From contig CALFYS010000139.1 in the NCBI GenBank assembly GCA_937952245.1, positions 1-54,956 of the forward strand: a stretch of DNA of 54,956 bases, in the 5' to 3' direction. How positions within the stretch are numbered: position 1 is the first letter of the stretch; the number at the start of each line of letters is the position of its first letter. The notes below the pieces were generated by a model. That model did not search any database. It was not told where the DNA came from and saw only the letters and a list, made by a program, of their open reading frames with translations. The translations under genes and the position numbers were made by a program. The DNA comes from an uncultured Alphaproteobacteria bacterium (lineage in GTDB: Bacteria; Pseudomonadota; Alphaproteobacteria; Puniceispirillales; UBA1172). Below are positions 9,094-17,876 of this stretch, piece after piece.

Positions 9094-10281
9094 TTACGCG
9101 CCAGTGAAGGCTTGCAGCCCTGTTTGCGCCCGCCCCAGAATAAGAGCATGGACATCATGGGTGCCTTCATAGGTGTTCACGGTTTCCAGATTCACCATAT
9201 GCCGCATGACATGATATTCTTCGGAAATACCATTGCCGCCGTGCATATCGCGGGCGGTGCGGGCAATATCAAGGGCTTTGCCGCAAGAATTGCGCTTCAC
9301 AATTGAAATGTTTTCAGGGGCGCAACTGCCTTCATCCAACATCCGGCCCACCCGCAAGCAAGATTGCAGGCCAAGGGTAATCTCGGTCATCATATTGGCC
9401 AGTTTGAGCTGGATCAGCTGATTGGCGGCCAAGGGACGGCCAAACTGTTTGCGATCAAGCGTGTATTGGCGGGCGGCGTGCCAACAGAACTCCGCCGCGC
9501 CTAACGTGCCCCAAGCGATGCCGTAACGCGCTTTATTAAGGCATGAGAACGGCCCTTTCAGCCCCACCACTTCGGGGAAGAGGTTTTCTTCAGGGACAAA
9601 CGCCCCATCCATCATGATCGAACCTGTCATGGAGGCGCGCAAGGAAAGCTTGCCTTTGATCATCGGCGTGTCAAAACCATCACCGGCGATGCTTCGGTCA
9701 ACGATAAAGCCGCGGATTTTCCCATCCAGCTTTGCCCAAACCACCGCAATATCGGCAATCGGCGCGTTGGAAATCCACATTTTTGATCCGGTTAATTTAT
9801 ACCCGCCGTCAACAGGTTCCGCGCGGGTGATCAAAGACCCAGCATCAGAGCCATAATCAGGTTCGGTCAGCCCGAAACAACCCACCATCTCACCTGTGGC
9901 GAGTTTTGGCAGGTATTTCTGTTTCTGGGCTTCGGTGCCAAAGGCGTTGATCGGGTGCATCACCAAAGACGATTGCACGGACATCGCCGAACGATAGCCG
10001 CTATCAACACGTTCAATTTCACGCGCCGCAAGACCATAACAGACGTGATTCATGCCGCCGCCGCCGTATTCAGCGGGGATGGTGCTGCCCAACAGCCCCA
10101 TTTCACCGAATGCCAGCATAATGCTGCGATCAAAGCTTTCTTCGCGGTAATCTTCGATCACCCGCGGCATCAATTTTTCTTGCGCAAAGCGGCGCGCGCT
10201 TTCCATCACCATCCGCTCATCATCGCTGAGCTGGCTTTCAAGTAAAAACGGATCTTCCCAATTGAAATGAGGTTTTGACAT
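9094..10281 (-). CDS. gcdH: Glutaryl-CoA dehydrogenase (acyl-CoA dehydrogenase family)
   Basis: 395-residue FAD enzyme that oxidises and decarboxylates glutaryl-CoA to crotonyl-CoA in lysine and tryptophan breakdown. The catalytic glutamate is E372 in TVNTYEGTHDVHALILGRA, the hallmark segment of GcdH. SVQSSLVMHPI near residue 101 has the Arg/Ser region seen in this subgroup, and CFGLTEPDYGSDAGS is the FAD-binding loop. Upstream GGAG lies before the ATG. The gene appears monocistronic. Confidence 0.92.
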   Translation of the reverse strand: MSKPHFNWEDPFLLESQLSDDERMVMESARRFAQEKLMPRVIEDYREESFDRSIMLAFGEMGLLGSTIPAEYGGGGMNHVCYGLAAREIERVDSGYRSAMSVQSSLVMHPINAFGTEAQKQKYLPKLATGEMVGCFGLTEPDYGSDAGSLITRAEPVDGGYKLTGSKMWISNAPIADIAVVWAKLDGKIRGFIVDRSIAGDGFDTPMIKGKLSLRASMTGSIMMDGAFVPEENLFPEVVGLKGPFSCLNKARYGIAWGTLGAAEFCWHAARQYTLDRKQFGRPLAANQLIQLKLANMMTEITLGLQSCLRVGRMLDEGSCAPENISIVKRNSCGKALDIARTARDMHGGNGISEEYHVMRHMVNLETVNTYEGTHDVHALILGRAQTGLQAFTGA

Positions 10282-10305
10282 GACATATCTCCAATAAGAA
10301 ATAAA

Positions 10306-10334
10306 AATTTAGTGTCTTGTGGACATATCATCAA
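10306..10334 (-). promoter_or_regulatory. Putative promoter of glutaryl-CoA dehydrogenase
   Basis: Reading on the minus strand, TTGATG (10334-10329) and TAAATT (10311-10306) are separated by 17 bases and sit about 25 bases before the gcdH start. Visual match only. Confidence 0.35.
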
Positions 10335-10380
10335 TACCCTGCGACAATTTTTTGTGTATTGATCAAGGATGAACGGCACC

Positions 10381-11544
10381 ATGAAAAATTTATTGAAAAT
10401 CGGGTTTGGTTTATTGGTGAGTCTGACGCTGTGTTTTTCCGCGTCCGCCAGTGAAATGTTAAGGCTTGGTGATGCCATCGTCACCTATCAATCGGGCTTT
10501 ATTGACCCTCAAAACCTAAATGGTGAGGCACGCGACGTTACCATTACCGGTGATGACGGATCGGTGGTCTCGTTTGATCAATATCGTTTTAAGACCACCC
10601 CTGAAGGCGGCCAGACCCGCGTTGAATATTTAGAAATGAAGGGCATGGTGATTACCGAAGACCAAGATGTCATCACCATTCAAGATTTCAATTGGACGGA
10701 TATTGTGTTGCCAGTGGCTGAATTTAACGTCAATGCCCTGATGTTTGATGACAATTTCCTCGATCAAATTGAAAATTTTGGGCAATTTTCAGTCGATAAC
10801 TTGGATTATTTTGAAGACGGCCAGCAGAACCTCCATATTGATCAAATCGCCTTCAACAGCGCCATGGTGGATGTGCCTAACCTGCCTGATATTCCTATTC
10901 AGGATGTCCAGATTGATCTGAAAAACATGGTCGTTGCCGTTGATGCCAGCCAAGACCCTGAATTTTTGGATATGATGGATCAGCTTAATCTTGATCAATT
11001 TGTCATGAATATCAGCGCGTCTTCAGTGGTTGAAGTCCAGCCAGACCGTGTCGATAACAACATTATCACCGCCGTTGAATTAAAAGGCATGGGGCAGGTT
11101 GAACTTGAGATTGGCATCGGTATGCTCAATTCATCTCTACAGATTCTCAACGCCGCGGTGACGCAACCTGGGGCTGAAATTTCCGATGAATTGGTGGGGT
11201 TGATGTTCACCGGCGGGCTGTTTAACAACATGCGCTTTATGGTTCAAGACCAAGGTTTGCTTAATCTCTTTTTGGATGAATATGCCCTGGGTGAAAATAT
11301 CAGCCGGGCGGAAGGCATCAATATGCTGATGGATCAATTGGCCATCAATTTGGGCAGTTTTGCCCCGTTGACTTTTGCGAAAGTTGCGCCTGGTGTGCGC
11401 GGTTTCCTTGAAAATGGCGGGACGCTGACCTTGGCCTTAGACCCGCCGTCGCCAACGGTGTTTTCTTCATTCCTTGGGTTTGCCGCCGTGCCGGATACCG
11501 CCGCCGAAGCCCTGGGCCTGACGGTTGACCATCAAGTGCCTTAA
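10381..11544 (+). CDS. Uncharacterised exported protein
   Basis: 387-residue protein of no recognised family. The N-terminus is a Sec signal peptide (MKNLLKIGFGLLVSLTLCFSASA, likely cut before SEM), so the mature protein should be periplasmic or outer-membrane associated. The rest is acidic, with many alternating hydrophobic strands and Asp/Asn/Gln (VTITGDDGSVVSFDQY, DVQIDLKNMVVAVD), suggesting a beta-rich fold, and ends in GGTLTLALDPPSPTVF and a small hydrophobic segment. It has no cysteines after the signal region and no catalytic motif. The ATG at 10381 starts the signal peptide directly and has AAGGA upstream; an ATG at 10369 is the alternative. It stands alone between gcdH and a tiny membrane protein gene. 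Confidence 0.7.
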   Translation: MKNLLKIGFGLLVSLTLCFSASASEMLRLGDAIVTYQSGFIDPQNLNGEARDVTITGDDGSVVSFDQYRFKTTPEGGQTRVEYLEMKGMVITEDQDVITIQDFNWTDIVLPVAEFNVNALMFDDNFLDQIENFGQFSVDNLDYFEDGQQNLHIDQIAFNSAMVDVPNLPDIPIQDVQIDLKNMVVAVDASQDPEFLDMMDQLNLDQFVMNISASSVVEVQPDRVDNNIITAVELKGMGQVELEIGIGMLNSSLQILNAAVTQPGAEISDELVGLMFTGGLFNNMRFMVQDQGLLNLFLDEYALGENISRAEGINMLMDQLAINLGSFAPLTFAKVAPGVRGFLENGGTLTLALDPPSPTVFSSFLGFAAVPDTAAEALGLTVDHQVP

Positions 11545-11665
11545 TCAAGCAAGTATCGTCATCAGGACTTGTTCCAGCATCAAATTGACCCATCATTAAG
11601 ATAGAGACGAATTAAGGGGAGGGATTTCGTCAAAAGGGGGCAACACCAATACCGGAGTTGTTTTG

Positions 11666-11860
11666 ATGCGTGTTCATGATGTTTTAAATTGTGCCATCTT
11701 ATTTGTTTTTATCGCCATCGCGCTTTATGTCTATACCGCCACCAGCCTTAAAATAGGGCTGTTTACCATGCTGATTTATTATGTGGTTTGGGAAATGATG
11801 ATGCGAAAACCAGAGGTTTTTCTCCCCACCCAAGATGAAGACCACCGATCAAATCATTGA
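11666..11860 (+). CDS. Small membrane protein of unknown function
   Basis: 64 residues with two predicted helices (CAILFVFIAIALYVYTA and IGLFTMLIYYVVWEMMM) and a short polar tail ending in EDHRSNH. No family is recognised. CGGAG at 11653-11657 is eight bases before the ATG, which supports translation. The nearest plus-strand neighbour is the exported protein 120 bases upstream; whether they are functionally linked is unknown. Confidence 0.5.
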   Translation: MRVHDVLNCAILFVFIAIALYVYTATSLKIGLFTMLIYYVVWEMMMRKPEVFLPTQDEDHRSNH

Positions 11861-11995
11861 AAATTTGGCAAATCATTGAAATTTTTTGGATTGAAATCGC
11901 GTGATTTCACCATCACAATGTTGCTAGTGGTGCAACACTATAAATTGTAACCCTGAGTATTGGTTTAAAAAGGCTCACTTCTTCGAAATCAGCAC
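11850..11995. repeat. Short direct repeat and small inverted repeats
   Basis: CAAATCATTGAAA occurs at 11850-11862 and again at 11869-11881 (period 19); the first copy contains the stop codon of the small membrane protein. Downstream are two small inverted repeats: TGAAATC/GATTTCA (11892-11909) and TGTTGC/GCAACA (11919-11937). No coding sequence is evident before the tRNA terminator. Confidence 0.5.
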
Positions 11996-12018
11996 AAAAA
12001 AAGAGCCGTAAAGGCTCT
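11996..12018 (-). terminator. Intrinsic terminator of tRNA-Asn
   Basis: On the minus strand AGAGCC, a five-base loop and GGCTCT are followed by a run of T, ten bases after the 3' end of the tRNA. Confidence 0.85.
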
Positions 12019-12027
12019 GAGAAAAAA

Positions 12028-12102
12028 TGGCTCCCCGGGACGGATTCGAACCGCCGGCCAAGCGATTAACAGTCGCTTGCTCTACCGCTGAGCTACCGGG
12101 GA
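12028..12102 (-). tRNA. tRNA-Asn (anticodon GTT)
   Basis: 75-nt cloverleaf. The acceptor TCCCCGG pairs with CCGGGGA, the anticodon arm is AGCGA-CTGTTAA-TCGCT with anticodon GTT, and the T loop is TTCGAAT. The CCA end is encoded. A promoter and a terminator flank it, so it is its own transcription unit. Confidence 0.97.
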
Positions 12103-12115
12103 ACACGGTGAATTT

Positions 12116-12144
12116 GTCTTAGACAAGATTTTGATCTTATGCAA
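12116..12144 (-). promoter_or_regulatory. Putative promoter of tRNA-Asn
   Basis: On the minus strand TTGCAT (12144-12139) and TAAGAC (12121-12116) are 17 bases apart; the predicted start point is a few bases upstream of the mature tRNA 5' end. Confidence 0.55.
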
Positions 12145-12170
12145 GACCGAAAACACCTTGAAGGGGCAAT

Positions 12171-13226
12171 TTATGCAATTTTTTTAATCAGCCTTGCGAT
12201 TTTTTCGGCCATCGCCGCAAGAGCAGGGGCATCAAGGCGGTCTGTGGTGATGGTTTCGATGATGTCTTTTTGCCGTTTTCCCATACTGCGCTGATACGCG
12301 GGGTCATAATGCTGGCTGATAAAGGCTCTGACCAATTCCGGCCAGTTTTGGTCTTCCATCAACCCCCGCCAAGATTGTGTCACCTCATGGCCGTGGCGCA
12401 TCACCATGCCATCTATTAAACGGTCAAGCCGTTCCGGTTCTTTAATCAAATGCGGATAATCACGGATCAGGAAATCAACGCGGCTGTCGAGACTGGCATC
12501 AATCACAATTTGCGGGGCATCCTGCATCACCGCCCACAGGCCTTTCGGGATATGGCAAGCGCCAATCCGGCTGCTTTCGGCTTCGATCAAGACAGGTTTT
12601 GAAAGGTCAAATTGCTTGAGCTGTTGGAAGATTAAGCCATCAAACATCCGAGGGCTGGGCTGGGCTTGGTCAGGTTCAAACCCAAGCAAAGAGCCGCGAT
12701 GGCGTGCCAGCCCCTCCAAATCAAGGCATTGCACGCCATGTTCTGCCGCCGCTTTCAAAACATGGGTCTTGGCCGAACCCGTGGGCCCTTGCAACAATAT
12801 AGGCTTGATTTGAAGCGACAGCGGGTCAAGGTGATCCAACACATGACCGCGATAGGTTTTATACCCGCCTTCAAGCACCGTCACGACCCAGCCTGTTTCC
12901 GCCATCACCCGCGCCAGTGCCCCTGAACGTTGACCGCCACGCCAACAATAGATCAATGGCGCAAAGGATGGCGGTTGATCCGCCAAGATACCTTCTTGCA
13001 AATGGCGGGCGATATTGCGGGAGATCAACGCCGCCCCCAATCGCCGGCCTTCAAACGCGTTGGCTTTGTGCAATGTCCCCACTTCCGCCCGTTCTTGGTC
13101 GGATAAAACAGGGATATTGATCGCCCCGGGGATATGGTCATCTTGGAATTCAGAAGGGCTGCGCACATCAATAACGGCATCATAGGATGCCTGCCAATCT
13201 TCGGAACGTTTGAGGGGGGCAACCAT
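12171..13226 (-). CDS. selU: tRNA 2-selenouridine synthase
   Basis: 351-residue SelU/MnmH (YbbB) protein that uses selenophosphate to convert 2-thiouridine to 2-selenouridine at tRNA wobble position 34. An N-terminal rhodanese domain has C94 in YCWRGGQRSG, and a P-loop domain follows at 147-154. The P-loop reads GPTGSAKT, with Ala where Walker A normally has Gly before Lys. Its ATG directly follows the stop of the selD fusion gene (no gap), so selenophosphate supply and use are coupled. No selA, selB or selenocysteine tRNA is seen in the window. Confidence 0.92.
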   Translation of the reverse strand: MVAPLKRSEDWQASYDAVIDVRSPSEFQDDHIPGAINIPVLSDQERAEVGTLHKANAFEGRRLGAALISRNIARHLQEGILADQPPSFAPLIYCWRGGQRSGALARVMAETGWVVTVLEGGYKTYRGHVLDHLDPLSLQIKPILLQGPTGSAKTHVLKAAAEHGVQCLDLEGLARHRGSLLGFEPDQAQPSPRMFDGLIFQQLKQFDLSKPVLIEAESSRIGACHIPKGLWAVMQDAPQIVIDASLDSRVDFLIRDYPHLIKEPERLDRLIDGMVMRHGHEVTQSWRGLMEDQNWPELVRAFISQHYDPAYQRSMGKRQKDIIETITTDRLDAPALAAMAEKIARLIKKIA

Positions 13227-15467
13227 TTAACTTAACCTGATTTCAGCCTTACCATCACATGAAATGCGGCCAATGACAGCGGCGTCAAGGTCAGCCTCGT
13301 GCAGTTTTTTGACGATCGCCTTGGATTGCTCTTGCGGGACAACCGCCAATAACCCGCCCCCTGTTTGCGGGTCATAAAGCAATGGCAAGGCAGGGTGCTG
13401 GCCTGTCACAGGCGCGGCCAGCCGATTGGCATGGAATAAGGATGATGCCACGCCCGCTTGCGCCAATTCAAGGGCAGGGGGGATGATCGGCACACGCGCC
13501 AGATCAATCACCAGAGAAGACGTGCCATCGCCAATGGTTGAGGCCAGCGAAAGCCCATGGCGGGCAAGCCCAAAGCCGGTGACATCGGTCATGGGAAAAC
13601 ATCCGAAAGTTGCTAGAATTTCAGCCGCCACGCCGTTTGATGAGGTCATTACATCAATCGCGGATTGCCGTGCCAATCCATCGGCCATCCTATGCCCGCC
13701 ATCGGCATGGGCGGCCATGATCACACCAATGCCCAAAGGTTTTGTCAGGATCAAGGCATCACCATCACGAGGAGTGTTCATTTCAGTATCTTGAGCCAAA
13801 CCTGTTATGGCAAAGCCCACCTGAAGTTCAGCCCCCGCCGATGTATGCCCGCCAGCAAGCACCGCGCCATGTTGACCAAGCGCCAGCATCGCCCCTGCTA
13901 AAATCTGGGTAATATCGTTTTTCTGGAGAGATGAAAACGCGTGGGGCAGGGTCAAGATCGCCAAGGCGGAATGAGGCTTGGCATGGCTCGCGAAAATATC
14001 GCTCATGGCATGAAGCGCCGCGATCCGCCCCAAAGTGAACGGATCATCCACCAAGGCTGAAATCGCATCAACGGATTGGACAATTTTGCTTTGGGGCAAA
14101 TCAATGCCCGCGCTATCGGCGTTGGTTTTGATGCTTTGGTCGAAATCGATCCCTTGGGCGCGTAAAAAGGTTTCAGCTTCGGCAATGCCTTGGTCGAGGT
14201 CCGAGAAGCCTGTCTTTGCCCCGCATCCCAAACAGCGCATGGCGGCAAGGGCGGCTTCGCCATCATGGCCTTGGCTTGCCATTAATCGCGCCAATGGGGA
14301 AGGGCTGGGTTGCGGCATTTGGGGCAGGTCTGAAAACTTTTCAATAAAGCGGCGATCAATCCATTCTTTAAGTCGCCAGAGCATCCCGCTGGGGCGCAAG
14401 ACAAGATGGCCCCGCACCGCCATGGCGTGCCGACCGCCTGTTCCCACCAAGGCGAGATAATTTTTCTGGGGTTGCCAGTGTTGAAGCTGTTCCCCCAACA
14501 AGTGCCGCCTTAGGTTTTCGGTCAAAATAGGTCCCGCGCGGACGGCAAACACCCCCGCCTTTGGTCGCGGCGCACCGATAACAGAGGCAATATCCCCCGC
14601 CGCGAAAACACTGTCATGGCTGGTGGATTGCAACGTGTTATCAACCGCGATAAATCCTTTTTCATCCAAGGCCAACCCGCTTTCGGCCAAGAAGGACGCG
14701 GGGCGACCCGCCGTCACCGCCAAGACATGATCTGCTTTAATCACACTGCCATTGGCCAGCACCACGCCGTCTTCGGTGATGGCATCAACACTGACGCCCA
14801 AATGACAGGCGATGTTTTTCGCCTTAAAGACAGGCATGATTTTATCAGCGGCTTGTGGGGTAAACTCGGATAAAACCCTTGGGCTTCGGCCAATTAAACA
14901 GAGTTCAAGCGGGCGCTGTTCATCAACAATCAACCGCTGGTGAAGCGATAGCGCCATTTCAACCCCGCCAGCCCCGCCGCCAATAACAGCGATGGTTTTC
15001 CTGCCGCCATCTTGGGTGTTTTGTTCCAGCAACGGATGAAGCCTATCAAGCAATTGTGAGATGGGTTTGACGGGTATCGCATGGGCTTCCGCGCCTTTAA
15101 TCGCCCCCATATCCGGCGATGAGCCGATATTAATCGACAACAGGTCATATCCCATTTCAGGATAGCCTTGGACGGTCAATTTGCGGCGATGCGCGTCCAG
15201 CCTTTCAACCGTGCCGTGGATAAACCGCGCCCCCGCCAGCCGTGCCAGATGGCTTAAATCAATGGTGATGTCTTTGGCGGAATAAAGCCCTTCGATATAG
15301 CCGGGCAGCATCCCCGAATAAGGCGTAAGAATATCACGGCTGATCAACGTCACCCGCAAGCCTTTGACCGGCGCCATGATCAATGATTTCAGCACCGAAA
15401 CCTGGGTATGGCCGCCGCCAAGCAAGACAAGATGTTTTAAATCAGGTTCTGTTTCAGCCCCAAACAA
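13227..15467 (-). CDS. selD: Selenide, water dikinase fused to an FAD-dependent pyridine nucleotide oxidoreductase
   Basis: 746 residues in two parts. Residues about 10-385 are a Ndh-like FAD/NAD(P)H oxidoreductase: HLVLLGGGHTQVSVL at the N-terminus, a second dinucleotide fold IAVIGGGAGGVEMA near 159, and FAAGDIASV near 288. Residues about 395-746 are SelD, which makes selenophosphate from selenide and ATP. C415 and K418 in CLGCGAKTG match the catalytic Cys17 and Lys20 of E. coli SelD; metal-binding Asp residues occur in VQSVDAISALVDD and SDIFAS. Fusions of this kind are known in marine alphaproteobacteria. The start is a TTG with AAAGGA seven bases upstream; no in-frame ATG precedes the FAD motif. 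Confidence 0.92.
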   Translation of the reverse strand: MFGAETEPDLKHLVLLGGGHTQVSVLKSLIMAPVKGLRVTLISRDILTPYSGMLPGYIEGLYSAKDITIDLSHLARLAGARFIHGTVERLDAHRRKLTVQGYPEMGYDLLSINIGSSPDMGAIKGAEAHAIPVKPISQLLDRLHPLLEQNTQDGGRKTIAVIGGGAGGVEMALSLHQRLIVDEQRPLELCLIGRSPRVLSEFTPQAADKIMPVFKAKNIACHLGVSVDAITEDGVVLANGSVIKADHVLAVTAGRPASFLAESGLALDEKGFIAVDNTLQSTSHDSVFAAGDIASVIGAPRPKAGVFAVRAGPILTENLRRHLLGEQLQHWQPQKNYLALVGTGGRHAMAVRGHLVLRPSGMLWRLKEWIDRRFIEKFSDLPQMPQPSPSPLARLMASQGHDGEAALAAMRCLGCGAKTGFSDLDQGIAEAETFLRAQGIDFDQSIKTNADSAGIDLPQSKIVQSVDAISALVDDPFTLGRIAALHAMSDIFASHAKPHSALAILTLPHAFSSLQKNDITQILAGAMLALGQHGAVLAGGHTSAGAELQVGFAITGLAQDTEMNTPRDGDALILTKPLGIGVIMAAHADGGHRMADGLARQSAIDVMTSSNGVAAEILATFGCFPMTDVTGFGLARHGLSLASTIGDGTSSLVIDLARVPIIPPALELAQAGVASSLFHANRLAAPVTGQHPALPLLYDPQTGGGLLAVVPQEQSKAIVKKLHEADLDAAVIGRISCDGKAEIRLS

Positions 15468-15522
15468 TGATCTGTCCTTTATTCGCCATCACCGATAGCC
15501 ATTGCCAATCGGGTTTGTGTTG

Positions 15523-16443
15523 CTACAGGTTTTTTGCCGCTGGCTTTTCAGGGGTACATTCCACAATCAATACAGCAATGAAAATAAAGCCTGCTCCTAT
15601 CATGGCAGAAACCATCATGGATTGCCCTAAAATAATCCATCCGGCTACCGCGGCAAACACGCCTTCTAACGACAGGATAATCGCGGCGGCGGCGTTGCTG
15701 CAATGCTGCTGGGCGATTAATTGCAAGGTAAAGCCAAGACCGGTGGACATCACCCCCGCAAACAGAATTTCGGGCCAAGCCGACATCACCCCATGCCAAG
15801 TGGCGGAAAATGTCGTCATCTCAAAGGCGATAAACACCACAAAGGATAAGACCATGGTGATCAGGGTTTGAACAAAAGCCAGTTGAAACGGCGTGTTGGT
15901 GCGTTGCGCCATCCAGCCCACCAACATGATATGCGCCGCCCAGAACACAGCCCCGATCACCACCATCATATCGCCAAGCACCGCTTCACGGGGCGATGCG
16001 CCAGACATGAGCCATGAACCGATAATGAAAATCCCCACCGCCATCCATCTTAACCCGCGGATATTGCGCTTGAACAAGACCAAGCCCAATAACGGCACCA
16101 ATGGCACGTAAAGCGTCGTCAAAAACGCGGTATTGGCAACGCTGGTGATGCCCAGGCTGACCTGTTGCAACACCGACCCGATAAACATCAACACCCCAAG
16201 GAATAAAACGCCCCAGACCAATGCCGATTGATCATCTTTGGCGGATTGAATAATCGAAAGAGTGGATGTTCGTTTTCGCTCCCATAGCGCCATGGGCAGG
16301 ACGGCGATTGTTCCGGCCAAAAAGCGGAAGGCGGTAAACCCATAGGGGCCCAATTCATCCATCCCTGTTGTTTGAAAAACAAAGGTGATGCCCCAAATAA
16401 ACGACGTCAGCAACAAAAGACCATGCGAAACCAAACGTGGCAT
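15523..16443 (-). CDS. EamA/DMT-superfamily transporter
   Basis: 306-residue inner-membrane protein with about ten helices arranged as two EamA repeats (LLLLTSFIWGITFVFQTTGMDELGPYGFTAFRFL opens the first; GDMMVVIGAVFWAAHIMLV opens the second). The family exports or imports metabolites such as amino acids and nucleotide sugars; the substrate is unknown. It lies 27 bases downstream of the MFS gene on the same strand and 55 bases upstream of selD, so all four minus-strand genes could be co-transcribed, though their functions do not obviously match. Confidence 0.85.
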   Translation of the reverse strand: MPRLVSHGLLLLTSFIWGITFVFQTTGMDELGPYGFTAFRFLAGTIAVLPMALWERKRTSTLSIIQSAKDDQSALVWGVLFLGVLMFIGSVLQQVSLGITSVANTAFLTTLYVPLVPLLGLVLFKRNIRGLRWMAVGIFIIGSWLMSGASPREAVLGDMMVVIGAVFWAAHIMLVGWMAQRTNTPFQLAFVQTLITMVLSFVVFIAFEMTTFSATWHGVMSAWPEILFAGVMSTGLGFTLQLIAQQHCSNAAAAIILSLEGVFAAVAGWIILGQSMMVSAMIGAGFIFIAVLIVECTPEKPAAKNL

Positions 16444-16470
16444 AACTTAACTTTCTTTATCTTCAGGCGA

Positions 16471-17700
16471 TTAATCTCGTTCTCGGGGGTTGCGCAAAAT
16501 CGCTTTAATATACATGGATGTCCGCGGCACATAACGATAGCTGGTGATGCTGATCGCGGGTCTGATCCCCATGCGCCAGATGCTATAGAACACAAGAACG
16601 GTATGAATGAAACCAATATACGTAAACATTGACCCCGCGCCATAATTTTCAATCAGATAGCCGGAGACAACAGGGCTGACAATCGCGCCAAGGGCATAAA
16701 GCAAAATCAGCGAGGCCGATAGATCAACCAATTCTTGAGGTGAGGCGAAGTCATTGGCGTGGGTGGCGCAGATGGAATAAATCGGCATGGTGGCCGCCCC
16801 AAATAAGAACACCAAGCCAAAGGCCAGCAAATCCTGCCGATAATCAATCAAAGATGACGCGCCAGTGATAAAACAGATAATGATCGCGAATAAAGAAAAC
16901 CCGATCAACACATAACGGCGGTTAAATTTATCGGTGATGATCCCCGCCGGAATTTGAACCAACGCTCCGCCCAAGACCGCCATGGATAAAAACAGCGCGG
17001 TTTGCGCGGCGGACAGGCCAATTTCAATGGCATAGACAGGCCCCACCATGCGGATGGATGAATTGGTCAAACCCGCGGCGATAATCCCCAACCCCGCCAA
17101 AGGTGATAAGGTCAGGGCAAAAAACGGCTTAAACCGTCTTTGTTCAGGGATTTCAGGCGGCGCGGATTGGGTCAAAGCCAAAGGCAAGAGGCTTAAACAC
17201 GCGACCATGGCGATGATGTTATAAGCGGTGTAACTGGCAGGGTCTAAAGTCGCGATCACCCCTTGCGCCATGATGGTGCCCACCATATCAACAACGCGAT
17301 AAACGGAGAATATACGGCCACGGTTTTCATTGACCAATTTGGCCTGCAACCAGCTTTCGATCACCGTATAGCCGCCAGCGATGGCAAAACCTGTTAAAAC
17401 CCGCAAGAACGCCCAGAAATAGAGATCAACAAAGACAGGGTGCATAATCGCGGAAATGGCCGAAGCGGATGCCATCACCGCAAAACAGCGGGCATGACCC
17501 GCGCGCCTGATCAACCATGGATTGATAAAGCATCCTAAAAACAGCCCAACAAAATGGGCAGAACCTAAAATCCCAATTTCCGTGGCGGTAAATCCAAAAG
17601 ACCGCCCCGCCAAAGCATCAAGCGGCCCAAGCGATCCACTGCCGACCTGAATGAACAGGACAGAAAGAAAAAGAGCAGATAATGAGATCAAAAGGCGCAT
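16471..17700 (-). CDS. Major facilitator superfamily transporter
   Basis: 409-residue membrane protein with about twelve helices. The first half starts LLISLSALFLSVLFIQVGSG; INPWLIRRAGHARCFAV after helix 2 corresponds to the MFS loop 2-3 motif, and GFAIAGGYTVIESWLQAKLVNENRGR resembles the YcaD-type subgroup. The second half has DKFNRRYVLIG. Substrate unknown. The region upstream to the divergent MmgE/PrpD gene is 176 bases and AT-rich; I could not settle on a promoter. Confidence 0.85.
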   Translation of the reverse strand: MRLLISLSALFLSVLFIQVGSGSLGPLDALAGRSFGFTATEIGILGSAHFVGLFLGCFINPWLIRRAGHARCFAVMASASAISAIMHPVFVDLYFWAFLRVLTGFAIAGGYTVIESWLQAKLVNENRGRIFSVYRVVDMVGTIMAQGVIATLDPASYTAYNIIAMVACLSLLPLALTQSAPPEIPEQRRFKPFFALTLSPLAGLGIIAAGLTNSSIRMVGPVYAIEIGLSAAQTALFLSMAVLGGALVQIPAGIITDKFNRRYVLIGFSLFAIIICFITGASSLIDYRQDLLAFGLVFLFGAATMPIYSICATHANDFASPQELVDLSASLILLYALGAIVSPVVSGYLIENYGAGSMFTYIGFIHTVLVFYSIWRMGIRPAISITSYRYVPRTSMYIKAILRNPRERD

Positions 17701-17876
17701 CGGATGACTTCAAGTGAATGCTATACTTTCTGTATTCGCCTCTTTTAATCGCCTGACAAGCAAAATCGACAGCATCACATCAATATGATCATTAATGGCA
17801 AAATTATATAACATTTATTCGCATTGAGAACATTTCACAACAGACGGAGGTTCAGGCTATAAAGGTGAGATAAAGA

